The notes below the pieces were generated by a model that was not told the origin of the DNA, did no database searches, and saw only the letters and a program-made list of their open reading frames with translations. Made by a program: the position numbers and the translations under genes. A stretch of 64,000 bases of DNA from Blastobasis lacticolella (taxonomy: Eukaryota; Arthropoda; Insecta; Lepidoptera; Blastobasidae): assembly GCA_905147135.1 (NCBI GenBank), contig LR990055.1, positions 4,527,001 to 4,591,000 on the forward strand, given 5' to 3'. Positions 31,090 to 41,720 of this stretch are shown piece after piece. The first letter of the stretch is position 1; each line of letters begins with the position of its first letter.

Positions 31090-31532
31090 CAGATTTATTA
31101 CACCAATATCGACGATAAACAATACTACACTTCGGCTGGTTCGGCTACGTACAGTGTTGATTATTTCTGTCGCACGCGTGTGAGTGTATGATCACTGCAA
31201 TCTTCAACTTGCTTATAAAGCGTGGATAATCTGACAAAACGTTCCATTGTTGTGGAGCCTCTACTCTAATGAGTGGCTTAGATGTAGAAGGGTTGCCTGC
31301 GAGTGTGTTTCCTTAACATTATAATGTAGATACCTTCAAGGTTAGAGTGAACAGATTGTTTCTGTACAAAAAGTCCAACAATAGTGTGATGGGTCGTTGG
31401 TGTGATGTGTTGTAGACGAAAGTGGCTTTGTGGTGTCCGTTCCTGGAAAATGGCACCAACACCTTCGTACAAAGCAATAACTGCAGGCAAACAATCAGCT
31501 CTTAGTTCCTCCGTGCGTAACGGAAAGTACGG
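31090..31532. other. Unique sequence with a short LINE remnant
   Basis: CCTTCAAGGTTAGAGTGAAC at about 31,333-31,352 reads FKVRVNRLFL, the same tip as FKARVNRLFL at 57548-57672. The opposing ORFs 31278-31568 (minus) and 31402-31665 (plus) are not credible genes. Confidence 0.4.
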
Positions 31533-31706
31533 TTTTCTTTTTTTTATAACCACTATGGTGGCAAACATGCTTACGTTCTGTCTAATGGCAAGCAGACATT
31601 TGCTTTACCAGCTAATACCAGTTGCTCTTTGCCGACCCCGTAAAACCCTTTCACATCCTTCTTGAAGAAGTCTAAGTTCCACTCACTCGGGAAGGGAGCT
31701 CATCCA
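31533..31706 (-). mobile_element. LINE 3' end, diverged
   Basis: Poly-T at about 31,537-31,546, then CACTATGGTGGCAAACATGC and CTAATGGCAAGCAGACATTT: complements of the 3' UTR seen at 19061-19177. Further right, GTAAAACCCTTTCACATCCT…CACTCGGGAAGGGAGCTCAT is the reverse of the ELPS…FKKDVKGF tip. Confidence 0.65.
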
Positions 31707-31716
31707 TAAAATACAT

Positions 31717-31995
31717 TTTTTTTATATCATGCGGTTGGCAAACAGGCAAGCGGGCCACCTGATGGAAAGTGGTCACCACTGCCTATAGACATTAGCAAAA
31801 CCAAGAGTATCGCTAATGCGTTGCCCACCTCTATAACACGTTACTCTGGCAGCAAAAAGGCAAATGCCCCTCCACTGCCAAAGCCCAGGTTCCCTAAATC
31901 CCCACCCCATGGGGCACTGGAAACCTTACACACCGGCAAAAACACAATTATATTTAAAAGAGTATTGTTTAGCTGAGGTATTCTGTAAGGTGGTT
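31717..31995 (-). mobile_element. LINE 3' end, tandem to the previous one
   Basis: Poly-T at 31,716-31,724, then GCAAACAGGCAAGCGGGCCA and CCTGATGGAAAGTGGTCACC as at 17211-17502, followed by the block shared with 10499-10725. Two LINE ends in the same orientation only about 10 bp apart suggest one inserted in the tail of the other. Confidence 0.7.
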
Positions 31996-32764
31996 CCATA
32001 ACCTGGAAGTTCCTATGAAACCGCACTGTACATTTCAATTTCCAGCTGTGAGGATGATCACCATGTCGAGGGAGCAGTGCAATGATAGAATAGATGTGGT
32101 CTTTAGCACAGTGATTTAAACCCGTCATGAAAACTGCAAAGCTTTTTGATTCCGTTGTCTGTCTTTGACTCCACGAGTTTCAGACACAGCAAAAATAAGC
32201 TAATATAAGTACAGTTTCTTTTTTAAAACAACAAATACCCTTCACAAATCGCAAACAGCGATCAAAATAAAAAGTCCTCGCGTAACAGTCGATAAGAGAA
32301 GCCCATATAAAACGCCCGTAGGCGAGTAACGAATACGTATTAGCATCGTGACGGCGTCGTGCGGACGACGGATGAGCCATCCGATCCGTACGGATATTCA
32401 TATCCGATTGTGATAAGCCGCCGCGAGCGCCGATCCGATCCGTATCCGAATTAATACCGCGTAGATGTGGGGACAACTCGTTATTGTGAGGCGTGGAGGC
32501 GGGAGCTTCTTGGAGGAGTAACTTTGTAAATATAAAAAAAAAAACAAAAAAAAATGTATGAGGTTGTTCTTTGCTTTGTTGCATCTTTTGTTTTGATTTT
32601 AGATTTTGTCGGGGTTTCTCCGCCAACCCGTGTCGGTTAGGTTGTTATTAAAGCTTGTTAAAAAGGTATTTTGTCGTCGATCTCATCTAGAGTACTAATA
32701 GTAATTTTACTGCTCTGGTATTCCCAAGCTTGGGTTCCTTCAAGAACCTACCCTACACTAAGGT
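31996..32764. other. Unique sequence with a 148-codon open frame
   Basis: The minus frame 32180-32626 is the second-longest in the window, but has a poly-Phe run, no motif, and crosses AT-rich and GC-rich patches. Around 32,385-32,445 there are several CCGATCCG/GATCCG strings. I do not call a gene here. Confidence 0.3.
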
Positions 32765-32847
32765 AAGGAGCGTTGCGGGTGTCCATAGGCAGGTGATCAG
32801 TTATCCTCACATATTACGCTTGTTGGCCTCCCTGTATTAAAAAATTA
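32765..32847 (+). mobile_element. LINE 3' UTR fragment
   Basis: GCGGGTGTCCATAGGCAGGT, then ATTACGCTTGTTGGCCTCCC and TGTATTAAAAAAT: the usual order of this LINE 3' UTR (GTCCATAGGC … CTTGTTTGCC … poly-A). Coding part not readable. Confidence 0.55.
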
Positions 32848-33318
32848 CGTTTTAAACGACACAATTCTACCGTCAAACCACCCTAACATCACTCAATAAT
32901 CACGGACAATAATATCAATTTATTAATAACTGGTACACACATTTCATCTCATTTTACCATAACAATATCAAGTACAATGTCTTGTCGTAAGTCCTCTAAT
33001 TTTCCTAGCCCCATACCAGATTATGTGGATTCAATTTCCTATGGCGAAGTGTTATTGATATGTTATATTACACGCCTCGGGGACTAATGCGTTTTAAATG
33101 TGTGTTTCGTGATGTTTAGTACTTTAGCTTTGGCCATGGTCTAGTCTAGTTAGCGGGGAATGGGTAACGTTTGTTGTAAAGTGCTCTAAGGACGTTAATT
33201 ACTAGCTACTTAGTTACTAAATCTATAGTGATGAGCACAAATTTTGCATGTTCGTGAAATAAGAACCTATACTACTTTGTTTAAAACTAAACTCGCGTTC
33301 TATACACATGTTATTGTT
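32848..33318. other. Unique AT-rich sequence
   Basis: No recognised feature. Confidence 0.3.
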
Positions 33319-33460
33319 TTAAACGGTGCTCACACGCGACGTACCTTTTTGATTTGTTTTCCCGGCGTTTCGGTAGGGTTACACCCACCGTGGTCACAAG
33401 AAGACTGCAGTGGAGAGGTGACAGCTGCGGTGATGTGCGGGTAGACCTCCTACCCTCACA
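33319..33460 (+). repeat. Repeat L copy
   Basis: GGTGCTCACACGCGACGTAC, CGTTTCGGTAGGGTTACACC and CACCGTGGTCACAAGAAGAC parallel the minus strand of 3590-3712. A frame reads AHTRRTFLICF…SVGLHPP in both copies. Unknown class. Confidence 0.5.
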
Positions 33461-33550
33461 TGAATGCAGGTAAGTGTTCCACCATCACATAAAAATGACA
33501 GGTTGTTGTAGATATGGAACTTCACAGCACACAACACTCACGATGTCTAT

Positions 33551-33790
33551 TACGACCTAAGTGGTTCAGTTGGTTAACATGCCGGTTGCCGAGCAGAGGT
33601 CCCAGTTTCGATTCCCGGCCGAGCAGAAATTGAAATGATGAATTTTAATTTCTGTTATGGGTCTGGGTGTAGTATGTATAATAAGTATGTATTTAAAAAA
33701 AGAATATTTAAGTAGTTTATCAGTTATCTATCACAAATAACACAAGCTTTGCTTATTTTAGGGCTAGATGGCGCTGTGTGAATTTACCTA
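33551..33790 (+). mobile_element. SINE-A, full-length copy
   Basis: TACGACCTAAGTGGTTCAG, A-box-like TGGTTCAGTTGG, CGATTCCCGGCCGAGCAG, body GTTATGGGTCTGGGTG, tail block GGGCTAGATGGCGCTGTGTG. The TTATT tail is replaced by AAAAAATTTTTT. Confidence 0.85.
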
Positions 33791-34067
33791 AAAAATTTTT
33801 TTGTTATACTACTTACTATGATGATGCAGCGACCCCAAATGAGTCTTAGCCTCCGCCACTAAGAAGCTCCATTCTACTCTGTCCTGTACTACCTTCAGTC
33901 AGATTACTTTAACTGTATTTCTTTAGTCCATCTAAAATAATATGAACGATGCCTGCTGAAAGGGTTGATAATGACGTAAGTACATGGTTGTCTGTATTAA
34001 ACGGATCGGCAAACTTACTGCGAAAAGGCTAGTGGAATATATTTCTTTGTTGGTAAGGGTATGATCA

Positions 34068-34215
34068 TAGTCATCATCCGAGCCGTCCAACTCGGCTCCT
34101 GCCAGGGTCCGCTTTCTGGCCCTTTTTTTTCGTCGTCGGCATCCTAGCGTCGTAAGGCATTGGTTCTCGCACTAGACAATCAATGACATCAATTCATAGC
34201 TTTTTGTGCCTTTGT
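34068..34215 (-). mobile_element. Repeat E copy
   Basis: TCATCATCCGAGCCGTCCAA, GGCTCCTGCCAGGGTCCGC, then CATCCTAGCGTCGTAAGGCA: the same order as 17038-17205. The minus strand gives an ARTNALRR-like string. Preceding 33,791-34,067 holds no recognised feature apart from CCTCCGCCACTAAGAAGC. Confidence 0.45.
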
Positions 34216-34696
34216 AGCTAAGTACCTACTTATTCAAAAGTGCACTAAAGTTATTGGCCTAACTCGAGTTAACAAATACGACAAAACAGCCATTATGCTG
34301 CAAAATAATAGTATACTTAACCTACAACAAAACCTGTGCTTCACCTAAATACTTGTCACCCCCACAAACACCCCGTTTTACAATCCTAAATACAACAATC
34401 TGTATTTAAACATCAACGTTGCGAATTTTCGTCGCAACGCACGTTCCACAAAATGGCTAATGTGTGAGTGTATTGTTGTCCTTCTCATAAAGGTGTTTAA
34501 TGAGAGAGAGGGTTCATGTGTAGATAATTGTCGAATACAGATGTCGCAGACCTAAACCAGATTAATTCTGGTAAGGGACGCACTATAATTACACAATGCT
34601 GTGGTGTAAGTCAAAAGAGAAACGGATTTTCTTTGTTTTTAAATTGAGTCTTTAATTTCATGTAGTGTGGACAATATATATTCGTGGACAATATAT

Positions 34697-34927
34697 TCGT
34701 GGACAAATTCACACAGCGCCATCTAGCCCCAAACTAAGCAAAGCTTATACTATTGGTGCTAAATAACTGATATACTACTTAAATACTTTTAAATACATAT
34801 ATTAATAGAACACCCAGACCCGTAAGAGAAATTAAAATTCATCATTTAAATTTTTGCCCGGCCGGGAATCGAACCCGGGACCTCTTGCGTGGCAGTTCAT
34901 GTTGACCATTGAACCACTCAGGTCGTC
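34697..34927 (-). mobile_element. SINE-A copy, reverse
   Basis: Tail block ACACAGCGCCATCTAGCCCC, body TTTTTGCCCGGCCGGGAATC, head complement ACCACTCAGGTCGTC. About eight bases of the head (anticodon-arm region) are missing. Its 3' boundary is preceded by a partial tandem of ATATTCGTGGACA (34,678-34,704). Confidence 0.85.
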
Positions 34928-35087
34928 GGTGTATTATGGACATTATGGTCCTTTCTTCAAAAAAACCTCGTATGCTTCTTGTTACTCGCTGTATAAATTT
35001 CAAGATATTTGCTTCAATATTTTTTTTCTATACTGCTCTTAAAATTTATATTCCAAAATTCAGAATTCTTGCGGTCAATCCTGGCTT

Positions 35088-35300
35088 ATGCCTGGGTGCT
35101 CTTTCCAATTCTACCTCGTCCTCTTTTTCTAGTTTAGCATCCTCGCTTCGTAAGCTGTTGGCTATCGCTTCCGTATCAGCGATGTCAAGCCAGTGATGCT
35201 TGGGCATCCAGCTGAGCTTCTTTCCGGATACCAACAGCTGTAGGCACCTATTTCCCACGCTCCTACCCCTAGGGCATACGCAGCAATTGACCATTACGGT
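35088..35300 (-). mobile_element. Repeat E copy without GAT tail
   Basis: The minus frame 35046-35294 shows GNRCLQLLVSGKKLSWMPKH then HWLDIADTEAIANSLRSED; the second string matches RWIDIAVSHARDNGL at 17038-17205. The consistent frame suggests a real ancestral coding sequence, perhaps a LINE. Confidence 0.45.
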
Positions 35301-35362
35301 GACAGGTTATAATTTAACAAGAACGCTTGGTCGAATCGCTGAGTTGACGATAAAAATATAAA

Positions 35363-35460
35363 CATACTTAAAAGTGGTCATATGGGCCCGCGGGCTAAGT
35401 TGAGTATAACAATATAAATATAATTAATAGTGGCCATCTAGGCCCGCGGGCTGAGTTGGA
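35363..35460 (+). repeat. Two GGCCCGCGGGCT repeats, about 66 bp apart
   Basis: AGTGGTCATATGGGCCCGCG and AGTGGCCATCTAGGCCCGCG, each followed by GGCT(A/G)AGTTG, with AT-rich sequence between that is also similar. An old tandem duplication. Confidence 0.75.
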
Positions 35461-35796
35461 TGTCAGCTGAGTTTACCCCTGAAAACTACCATCTCTCCAT
35501 AGCGCCATCCCTCACAACCTCTCTCCGCCTCTGCCAAACCCCATACCCGAACGCCGTGTAGGTACACACGTAGCGCGGGATCCCGTCTCCCGAACCTAAT
35601 CCCGGCACACACGGCCACGTAATCTAGGGATAATGCCGCAAATATTGGTCGCTGCGATTCAAATCGACATTAGGCGTGTGTTGATTTATATATTTCGCAC
35701 GATTTGTTCGGTGAATACAAATTTGATACAGGTTCGGTGTGGGATGAGTGGTGTATTGGATATTGATGTGCTCTATAATAAGCCTCTTAGCATTAT
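35461..35796. other. Unique sequence, locally GC-rich
   Basis: 35,480-35,640 is GC-rich with strings such as ACACACGTAGCGCGGGATCC; no ORF or repeat is recognised. Confidence 0.3.
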
Positions 35797-36128
35797 GATT
35801 ATGCTTTCGCGCGCCGCGGCTTGGGGTCCGTGTTGACTATGATTCAGGATTTGGCAGATCCGGTAATTACAGTAGAGCGACTGCCATCTGACATCCGTGA
35901 CCTTGTTATATATTTAATTATTTATTTTACAGTTTTACAGCAATCAAATTTGTTTACAAACAGGGCAACCTGACCAGATTGGATCATGGTTACACATTCA
36001 GTCGCATGAATATACAGGTTCATCACGATGCAATTCCTCACCGTAAGAGCATCGGTTAGTGTTCCGCTAATGTACATAACTCAGAAAAGAGTACCTTTTG
36101 CTTACGTGTTGGACAACTTAACCAGGCC
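35797..36128 (-). mobile_element. SINE-B copy with about 50-bp AT-rich insertion
   Basis: Body normal up to CATCCGTGACCTTGTTA, then about 50 bp of foreign AT-rich sequence (about 35,909-35,958), then GGGCAACCTGACCAGATTGG. The head complement is incomplete (TTGCTTACGTGTTGGACAAC then ACCAGGCC). Confidence 0.85.
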
Positions 36129-36359
36129 CGTACAATAGTAGTTTGTAATGGTAGATGCTCAAAAATGGCTATAGAGACAATGATGGTTCGAATCGACAGG
36201 TCCTCGAATGACTGGACCGGAAGAGCAGCGTGGATGGACTTTTGTAAGCCGGATCTATGCGATATCTAATGTATTTTACACGATGAATGAATTAACGAAC
36301 TGATGATGAGAGCCAAAGCAGCCAATATTGAAAAGAAGTTAATTTTAAGGTAAAAAATA

Positions 36360-36622
36360 CATCACCACCACAGCCCGTAACAGTCCACTGCAGGACTTAG
36401 GGCCTTTCCCACGAAAGGGGGGGTTATTGCCATAATCTCCACGCTTGGTCGCACGCAGGCGGGTTGGAGATCGCAGTGTTTAAATATAACAATGGAAAAC
36501 GCTGCTACCCATTTTCCAGACTACGGAGACTCTTGATCTTTTGCCTCGAAAACATTAGTCGCCTTGTACGACACCCATGAGTGTAAGGGGTTGGTGCTAC
36601 TCAGCCGGACACCACACGGCTA
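36360..36622 (-). repeat. Repeat H, full-length copy
   Basis: CATCACCACCACAGCCCGTA … GCACGCAGGCGGGTTGGAGA … ATTAGTCGCCTTGTACGACA … GGACACCACACGGC. Read on the minus strand it ends GTTACGGGCTGTGGTGGTGATG. Matches 53511-53786 (opposite strand) and the window end 63964-64000. No tRNA-like head seen; perhaps the 3' end of a LINE. Confidence 0.8.
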
Positions 36623-36775
36623 AAAACACATACTTTTAAAAATGTTGTTTAAGCGTTTATACTGCGTACCTTGCACTTAACAATAACAGCATTAAATGCA
36701 TACGGATTTGAGATATACGTTTTAGTCGTGTCATATTCAGTTATCTCTCCTTTTCCCTCGGACTTTTTCCATTTT

Positions 36776-36848
36776 GATAGATCGGTCGTACAGTAGAGCA
36801 ACTGCCATCTGACCTCTGTAACCTTGTTAACAGGGTGACCTGAACAGT
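36776..36848 (-). mobile_element. SINE-B internal fragment
   Basis: GTACAGTAGAGCAACTGCCA, CTGACCTCTGTAACCTTGTT, AACAGGGTGACCTGAACAG: central body only. Confidence 0.7.
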
Positions 36849-38703
36849 GCGTTAATAAATTTTATATAGGTTTATTTGGACGCAGCCAATAAAGTCTGAA
36901 AGTTTTTATGTAAAATCAAGCCCGACTTGTCTTATTTGGTTATGGAAATTACGTATTCAAATGAATAATTTGCAGCAGTATTCGTTGAAATTCTTATTCT
37001 ATGTGTTTTTATATAATTCAAAACGTCTATACACAGTGTACGTAGCGTGATTAATATGGTAAGTCGTGATTTTGGGTATTTTTTGTTCACCAAATAAGAC
37101 AAGTCAGTCTAGACAGATCGTAGGTACTTAGTTATTCACTGTGAACGACATATTTTCTTTCATCTCTTACGACAGAAGAATTACGTCTCCCAAAGTTTAA
37201 ACTCCAAGCCCATATCTCAAAAAGCTTAAACGCCCAGCTACATAACTTTTTCCCACCTGCCCCCGAATCCAGTAATGGACTTTCTGACACACTGACTCGC
37301 TAACGCGTCGGCCGTGTGATATGTAAATGTATGGTAATGCCGATACCAACTATCCGCGGCTCGTGACCCGCGCGGGACGCGACTACCCGCAACTTTGTGG
37401 AGGATCTAGGGGTGGAAAACGCCATGATCGATATCGATAGAAAGACATTCCAAATTAAACGCTTATAATCGAGCTCTATAGATTTCATTGCTTGGAAGAG
37501 TTTGGTACTCAGATTGGCGTTCAAAAGGTTGCAGAATCACTTTTAGAATTGATAGTCAGGATTTAATTGTCGTCACAACTGATGTCACGTGTGGATGCTG
37601 TTTTGATAAACATGTCTGCCTAAAACCATCGCGCTAAAACTCCGATCAACGATACATGATGAGCGGTATCACCATTTGGTGGTGAGGCTAGGTCTGGAGG
37701 GTGGCCGAGGCCTACCATCGGAAGAAAACTACTCGGCATAGCCCAGGAGTTACTTGTGGGGCAACTAGGGTTAAACCCACGACATAGACTATGATTGTGT
37801 AAACCCAACAAACACAATTCCAAACAATTCTCAATTGAAAAAATAATAATATCCGCTCGCATCATGGCGCTCTATCTCTATCTAGAGTACTACACAATTA
37901 CAAATGAGCAGACAGCCTACCTGATAGTAAGCGGTGACTGTCGCCTAGGATTCACACACCTAGGTCTCAAGTTTTATTTTTAAAGAGCGGGGCAAACGAA
38001 AAAATTGGCAAGCGAGCAAGTATCAAAAAAGCAAAACCGCAGATGCAAGGTTACAGCCATGTAAACCTTTTCTCTTTCAATTACTGACATTACTAAGACC
38101 TAAAATCTATAAAGTACGCCTAAATATTATAGTCATAATTACCTTCAACGATGAAGTCTATCGACAACCAATCACATCACTAGCACCTAACTACCCGCAA
38201 GTTAACGTGTCTGAAACTAAACGGCAGATGCGGGCTTAAATTAATATGTTTGGATTACATTTACATTTGGATCTAAAAGGCACGCATTTGCATCGGCCCG
38301 AACAAGAGTTGCGTGAACATGAATTAGCATAGCACTACCTGTGCGCGACGAACCTTCGAAACATAATTTGGGACTCTGATTGTAGAATTTCTATAAACTA
38401 TACTATACATATACATACGGTCACGCCTTCTACCCATAGGCACAGTATATCTATACTTAACGTATAGGAGTAGACAAAGACCACACTGTTCCACTTGTTA
38501 CGGTCCTGACAAAACTCTCGCTTCTTCTTCATTTCCAACCTTTTCATACACGCTCGTCCGTTTAGTCACGGGTCACAGAAAGTTACAGAATCATGTAACT
38601 ACTTACTACTAAACTTCTCCCGATTTCTGACATGACCCTATGCCATTTTTTATCTTGTTTAAATTAAATTCGTTACGATTTCCAACAGCTTCCCTTGGGT
38701 GGG
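36849..38703. other. Unique sequence, no gene seen
   Basis: No repeat of this window. ATCGATATCGATAG occurs at 37,427-37,440. Short minus frames at 37300-37524 and 37620-37865 have no known motif. Confidence 0.35.
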
Positions 38704-38790
38704 CCTGAATGATAAAACGCAGTAGGTGACCACTTTTCAGCAGGTGGCCCGCTTGCCTGTTTGCCTACTGTAAGACTTAAAAAAAAGAAA
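38704..38790 (+). mobile_element. LINE 3' UTR fragment
   Basis: GTGACCACTTTTCAGCAGGT, GGCCCGCTTGCCTGTTTGCC, then TTAAAAAAAAG: the 3' UTR of the LINE group (compare the complement at 17228-17275). Confidence 0.65.
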
Positions 38791-41330
38791 AAATGTCTTT
38801 CGGGTCGCCGCTGTACATCGTAGCTTGGCTACACAGAAGCTGCTGCGGTGGGGGTGACTGGTGGACCTTGCCTGTATATACTCGTACCTAAGAATCCGTT
38901 TATACTTTGCCTTGGTTCTGTGGTGTAAGGTCTGCTCGGTTTCTATATATAGGCTTACAAACCAAATAGAAAACGGCTGGTGCCTCATAGTCACCGCGTA
39001 GCAACTGGCCAGAAAACGTGCAGTCTTCTCTAGTAGCGGCGCGTACACGACGCGGTGAATACGCGAATGCGACACGGTGTTTTATTCTGGGGTTAACACT
39101 TATTCTCAGATTAAAATGTCTCAGAAAAAAAATTCTGTAGCGTTTTGACATTTTATTCTCAGCATAGGCTTTAAACCTGGAATAAATAAGTTAGTCGAAT
39201 CGAGCCTAAGTATGATAACCTCTAGTATTTTCTAGGTTTGCGCGGAGGCTGTTTGAACACTGACAATTTATCACCAACGTCATAAAAAGAGCTCGCACTA
39301 TCGCAGGATTCACAGGCAAAACATACTCACTATATCTCCCGTATAAACAATAGAATGGCCAAGTTGAGAGCCAAAGTCAGGCGGGGCTCTACAACGGGCG
39401 TGTTGTAAAATAATTACGAATAATAACTTAATAATTTTTATTCACCATTCTGTCACCGTTTTCCTACTTTATTCTCTTCTTTTTAAATTTGATAATTATT
39501 ATAATTTGTGTTAATTAACGCACGAATTTGGTGGCATAGCTCTGTTTGACTCTAGTGGGTTACGGGTTGTTGATGTGCATAATTAAGTTAAGCTTTACTC
39601 TAGGAGGTAAATAATGCATCTTGGGCTTGTTTCGAATTTATATTTACTCACACGCGTGCGGCTGAGACGAAACTTTAAGTACTTTATTATAATATCTCTT
39701 CTATCTATATTACCTGTAATTTGTCGATTTTAGTACTGAAAACAATGAGTAGAAATCTCTCAATAACATTATGTTGCCTTTGAGGGTCTCATATTCTAAT
39801 GTGTCTTTAAATAAAATTTAAATTACTTTAAATTTAAAATAATCGAATATACTTATGTATGTTAACTCTCACTTAATCTTACGTACGTACACTCCATGGT
39901 AGCCTACCTTGAACGAAATTGGTATGTTTAAAATTGTGTTTTGAATTCGCTCCCAGTGAGGCCCCACACGGACGCTAAGAAGCCCAATTAATCAGTAGCT
40001 GGGCTAATGAGGAAATATTTCATTGTCCGGCTCCCGGTGCGATAGAAGGATTGGGAACCGTTGAGGGCTGCCGATACGACAAAACGTTTCTTTGACACTT
40101 TATTCTCTATATTTAAAGAAACGGTTTCAAAATTCGAAATTTATAAAATTCATATTAATTAATATAAATCTTTGGAAGATATTACTTCACCCGGGGGAGT
40201 GACGTGGATATGTGAGATTGCCCGAAAAGGACCCACTAAAACTCTGTGTATCGACAGCCGCTTTTTATCGAAACACCACAGGACCTCATAGATCGTTTGC
40301 GTTGTAGTGTTCCGGCGGACACCCCAACTATGCTGGGTCTATCAGCCTGTACGGGAGACCGCCTGATGCACCAGGACGTCACCCAGTCATGTGGAACCGT
40401 GGCCCCGACTATTCCCCTCTGCATCTTTAGTTTTCTTCCTTCACATAATCGAACACCATTGTTTCATCCCGTTGAACTGGATGATAATCGTAACGTAATG
40501 CCATCAAAACGCTACAGACATCAGTGACGGTCACTTAAGATCAACCATTAACATGCCTAATTATTGTTCTTGGCCACTTCTCGACTCAACTTTTTCTTAC
40601 ACCCAACCACTGTCATTATCAAGTATTATGCGGGAGAGACCATATTTTTTAAGCAGTTCTGGTTAATGAAAAATAATGTCAATTTTTACTTTCATAACCT
40701 AATAGAACTTAAAACATAAACTTAGAATTAACTTAAAATTTAAGATATCTAATTACTTACGAATCACCAACATATATACATAGTTATTTAGTCAAAATGC
40801 ACTTGACGGTGACTAACTACAGAGACACAACAGCCAAAACTTCCCAAACTCTAGCACCATACACATAATCTTACTAGTTCTAACTCCCCAACACCCACAG
40901 AAACTATTTAAATAAGCTTCATTCAATCCCAGTTCGGGCTCAGAACACCATTAATAATTCCTTGTGACGCACATACGCCGGTCCCAGGTCTCTCATATTA
41001 TTATATTACTTGGTATCTGCGTTGGACAACCCTAAGAATATCTCGAGACGTCATAGTCTAGGAGCTGACGTGCGATAAATATTGTCACTTGAGAGCTTTT
41101 CTCGGATGATATGTATTCGGTGGTTTGTTAAGTCAGTTGTCGGGGAGAGTGCGGTGGTTGTTTTAGTTTAAGTTATCTAGGTCAGCAATATGGTTCAAAT
41201 TTTTTTAATAAGTAGTCTGTTACTTGTGAAAGTTGCTTTTACAATAATACTATAAATATTAAGATTATATTCAATATTATAGGGTATTTATTATACGACG
41301 TACGCCTTTTACATTAAAGAGCTACTATTA
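38791..41330. other. Unique sequence; two weak candidates for a closer look
   Basis: No named repeat. The 93-codon + frame 40246-40527 lies in balanced base composition but has no recognised domain. At 41,131-41,260 an insect initiator-like AGTCAGTTG is followed about 50 bp downstream by an ATG opening MVQIFLISSLLLVKVAF, signal-peptide-like, with a stop after 21 codons. Either could be an exon; neither is proven. Confidence 0.3.
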
Positions 41331-41340
41331 AAATTTATAT

Positions 41341-41710
41341 AGTAGAGTAGCCGGCTTGTCGGTCTTTTATCGAATTCACTTTGGTGAGTGCTCCCAGGTG
41401 CTCCACAACCTTGTTCCATCATGCCCTTTTTATCATCGAACAACGAGGGGGACAAAAAATCGACATCCATTTATGGTAGATGTCCCACCATCTCGTACTA
41501 AGCGTTTTGCATCCACTTTTCTTATGCGCACTGCAAAGGACTGGAACTCTCTACCTGAGTCATTGTTCCCCGATACGTATAACCTTGGGGTCTTCAAATC
41601 AAGAGTGAATAGGTATCTTCTAGGCACGCATGCTACATCTTCGACCTCATCGTCGCTTTCCATCAGGTGAGTTGAGGTCAAATGCAAGCCTATTATTAAT
41701 AAAAAAAAAA
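41341..41710 (+). mobile_element. LINE insertion, 5'-truncated, with target duplication
   Basis: The + frame encodes [20 protein letters not shown] and [15 protein letters not shown]…SIR, then a stop, about 30 bp of 3' UTR and an A-run (41,699-41,713). This is the C-terminus of a CR1/L2-like reverse transcriptase; the frame is open through the whole fragment (from 41,356). AAATTTATAT flanks both sides (41331-41340, 41711-41720), a 10-bp target-site duplication partly ambiguous with poly-A. Recent, dead on arrival. Confidence 0.88.
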
Positions 41711-41720
41711 AAATTTATAT

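Noticed and set aside
32180..32626. 148-codon minus-strand open frame
   Set aside because: Long for this window but includes a poly-Phe run from an AT-rich tract, no domain or signal recognised, and no supporting start or splice context.
36360..36622. CRISPR-like or satellite interpretation of recurring blocks
   Set aside because: Repeat units are dispersed, in both orientations and full of transposon signatures; no regularly spaced identical repeats with unique spacers.
40246..40527. Overlapping 93- and 62-codon frames on opposite strands
   Set aside because: Balanced composition makes long frames more likely by chance; no recognisable domain. Kept only as a weak note in the spacer entry.
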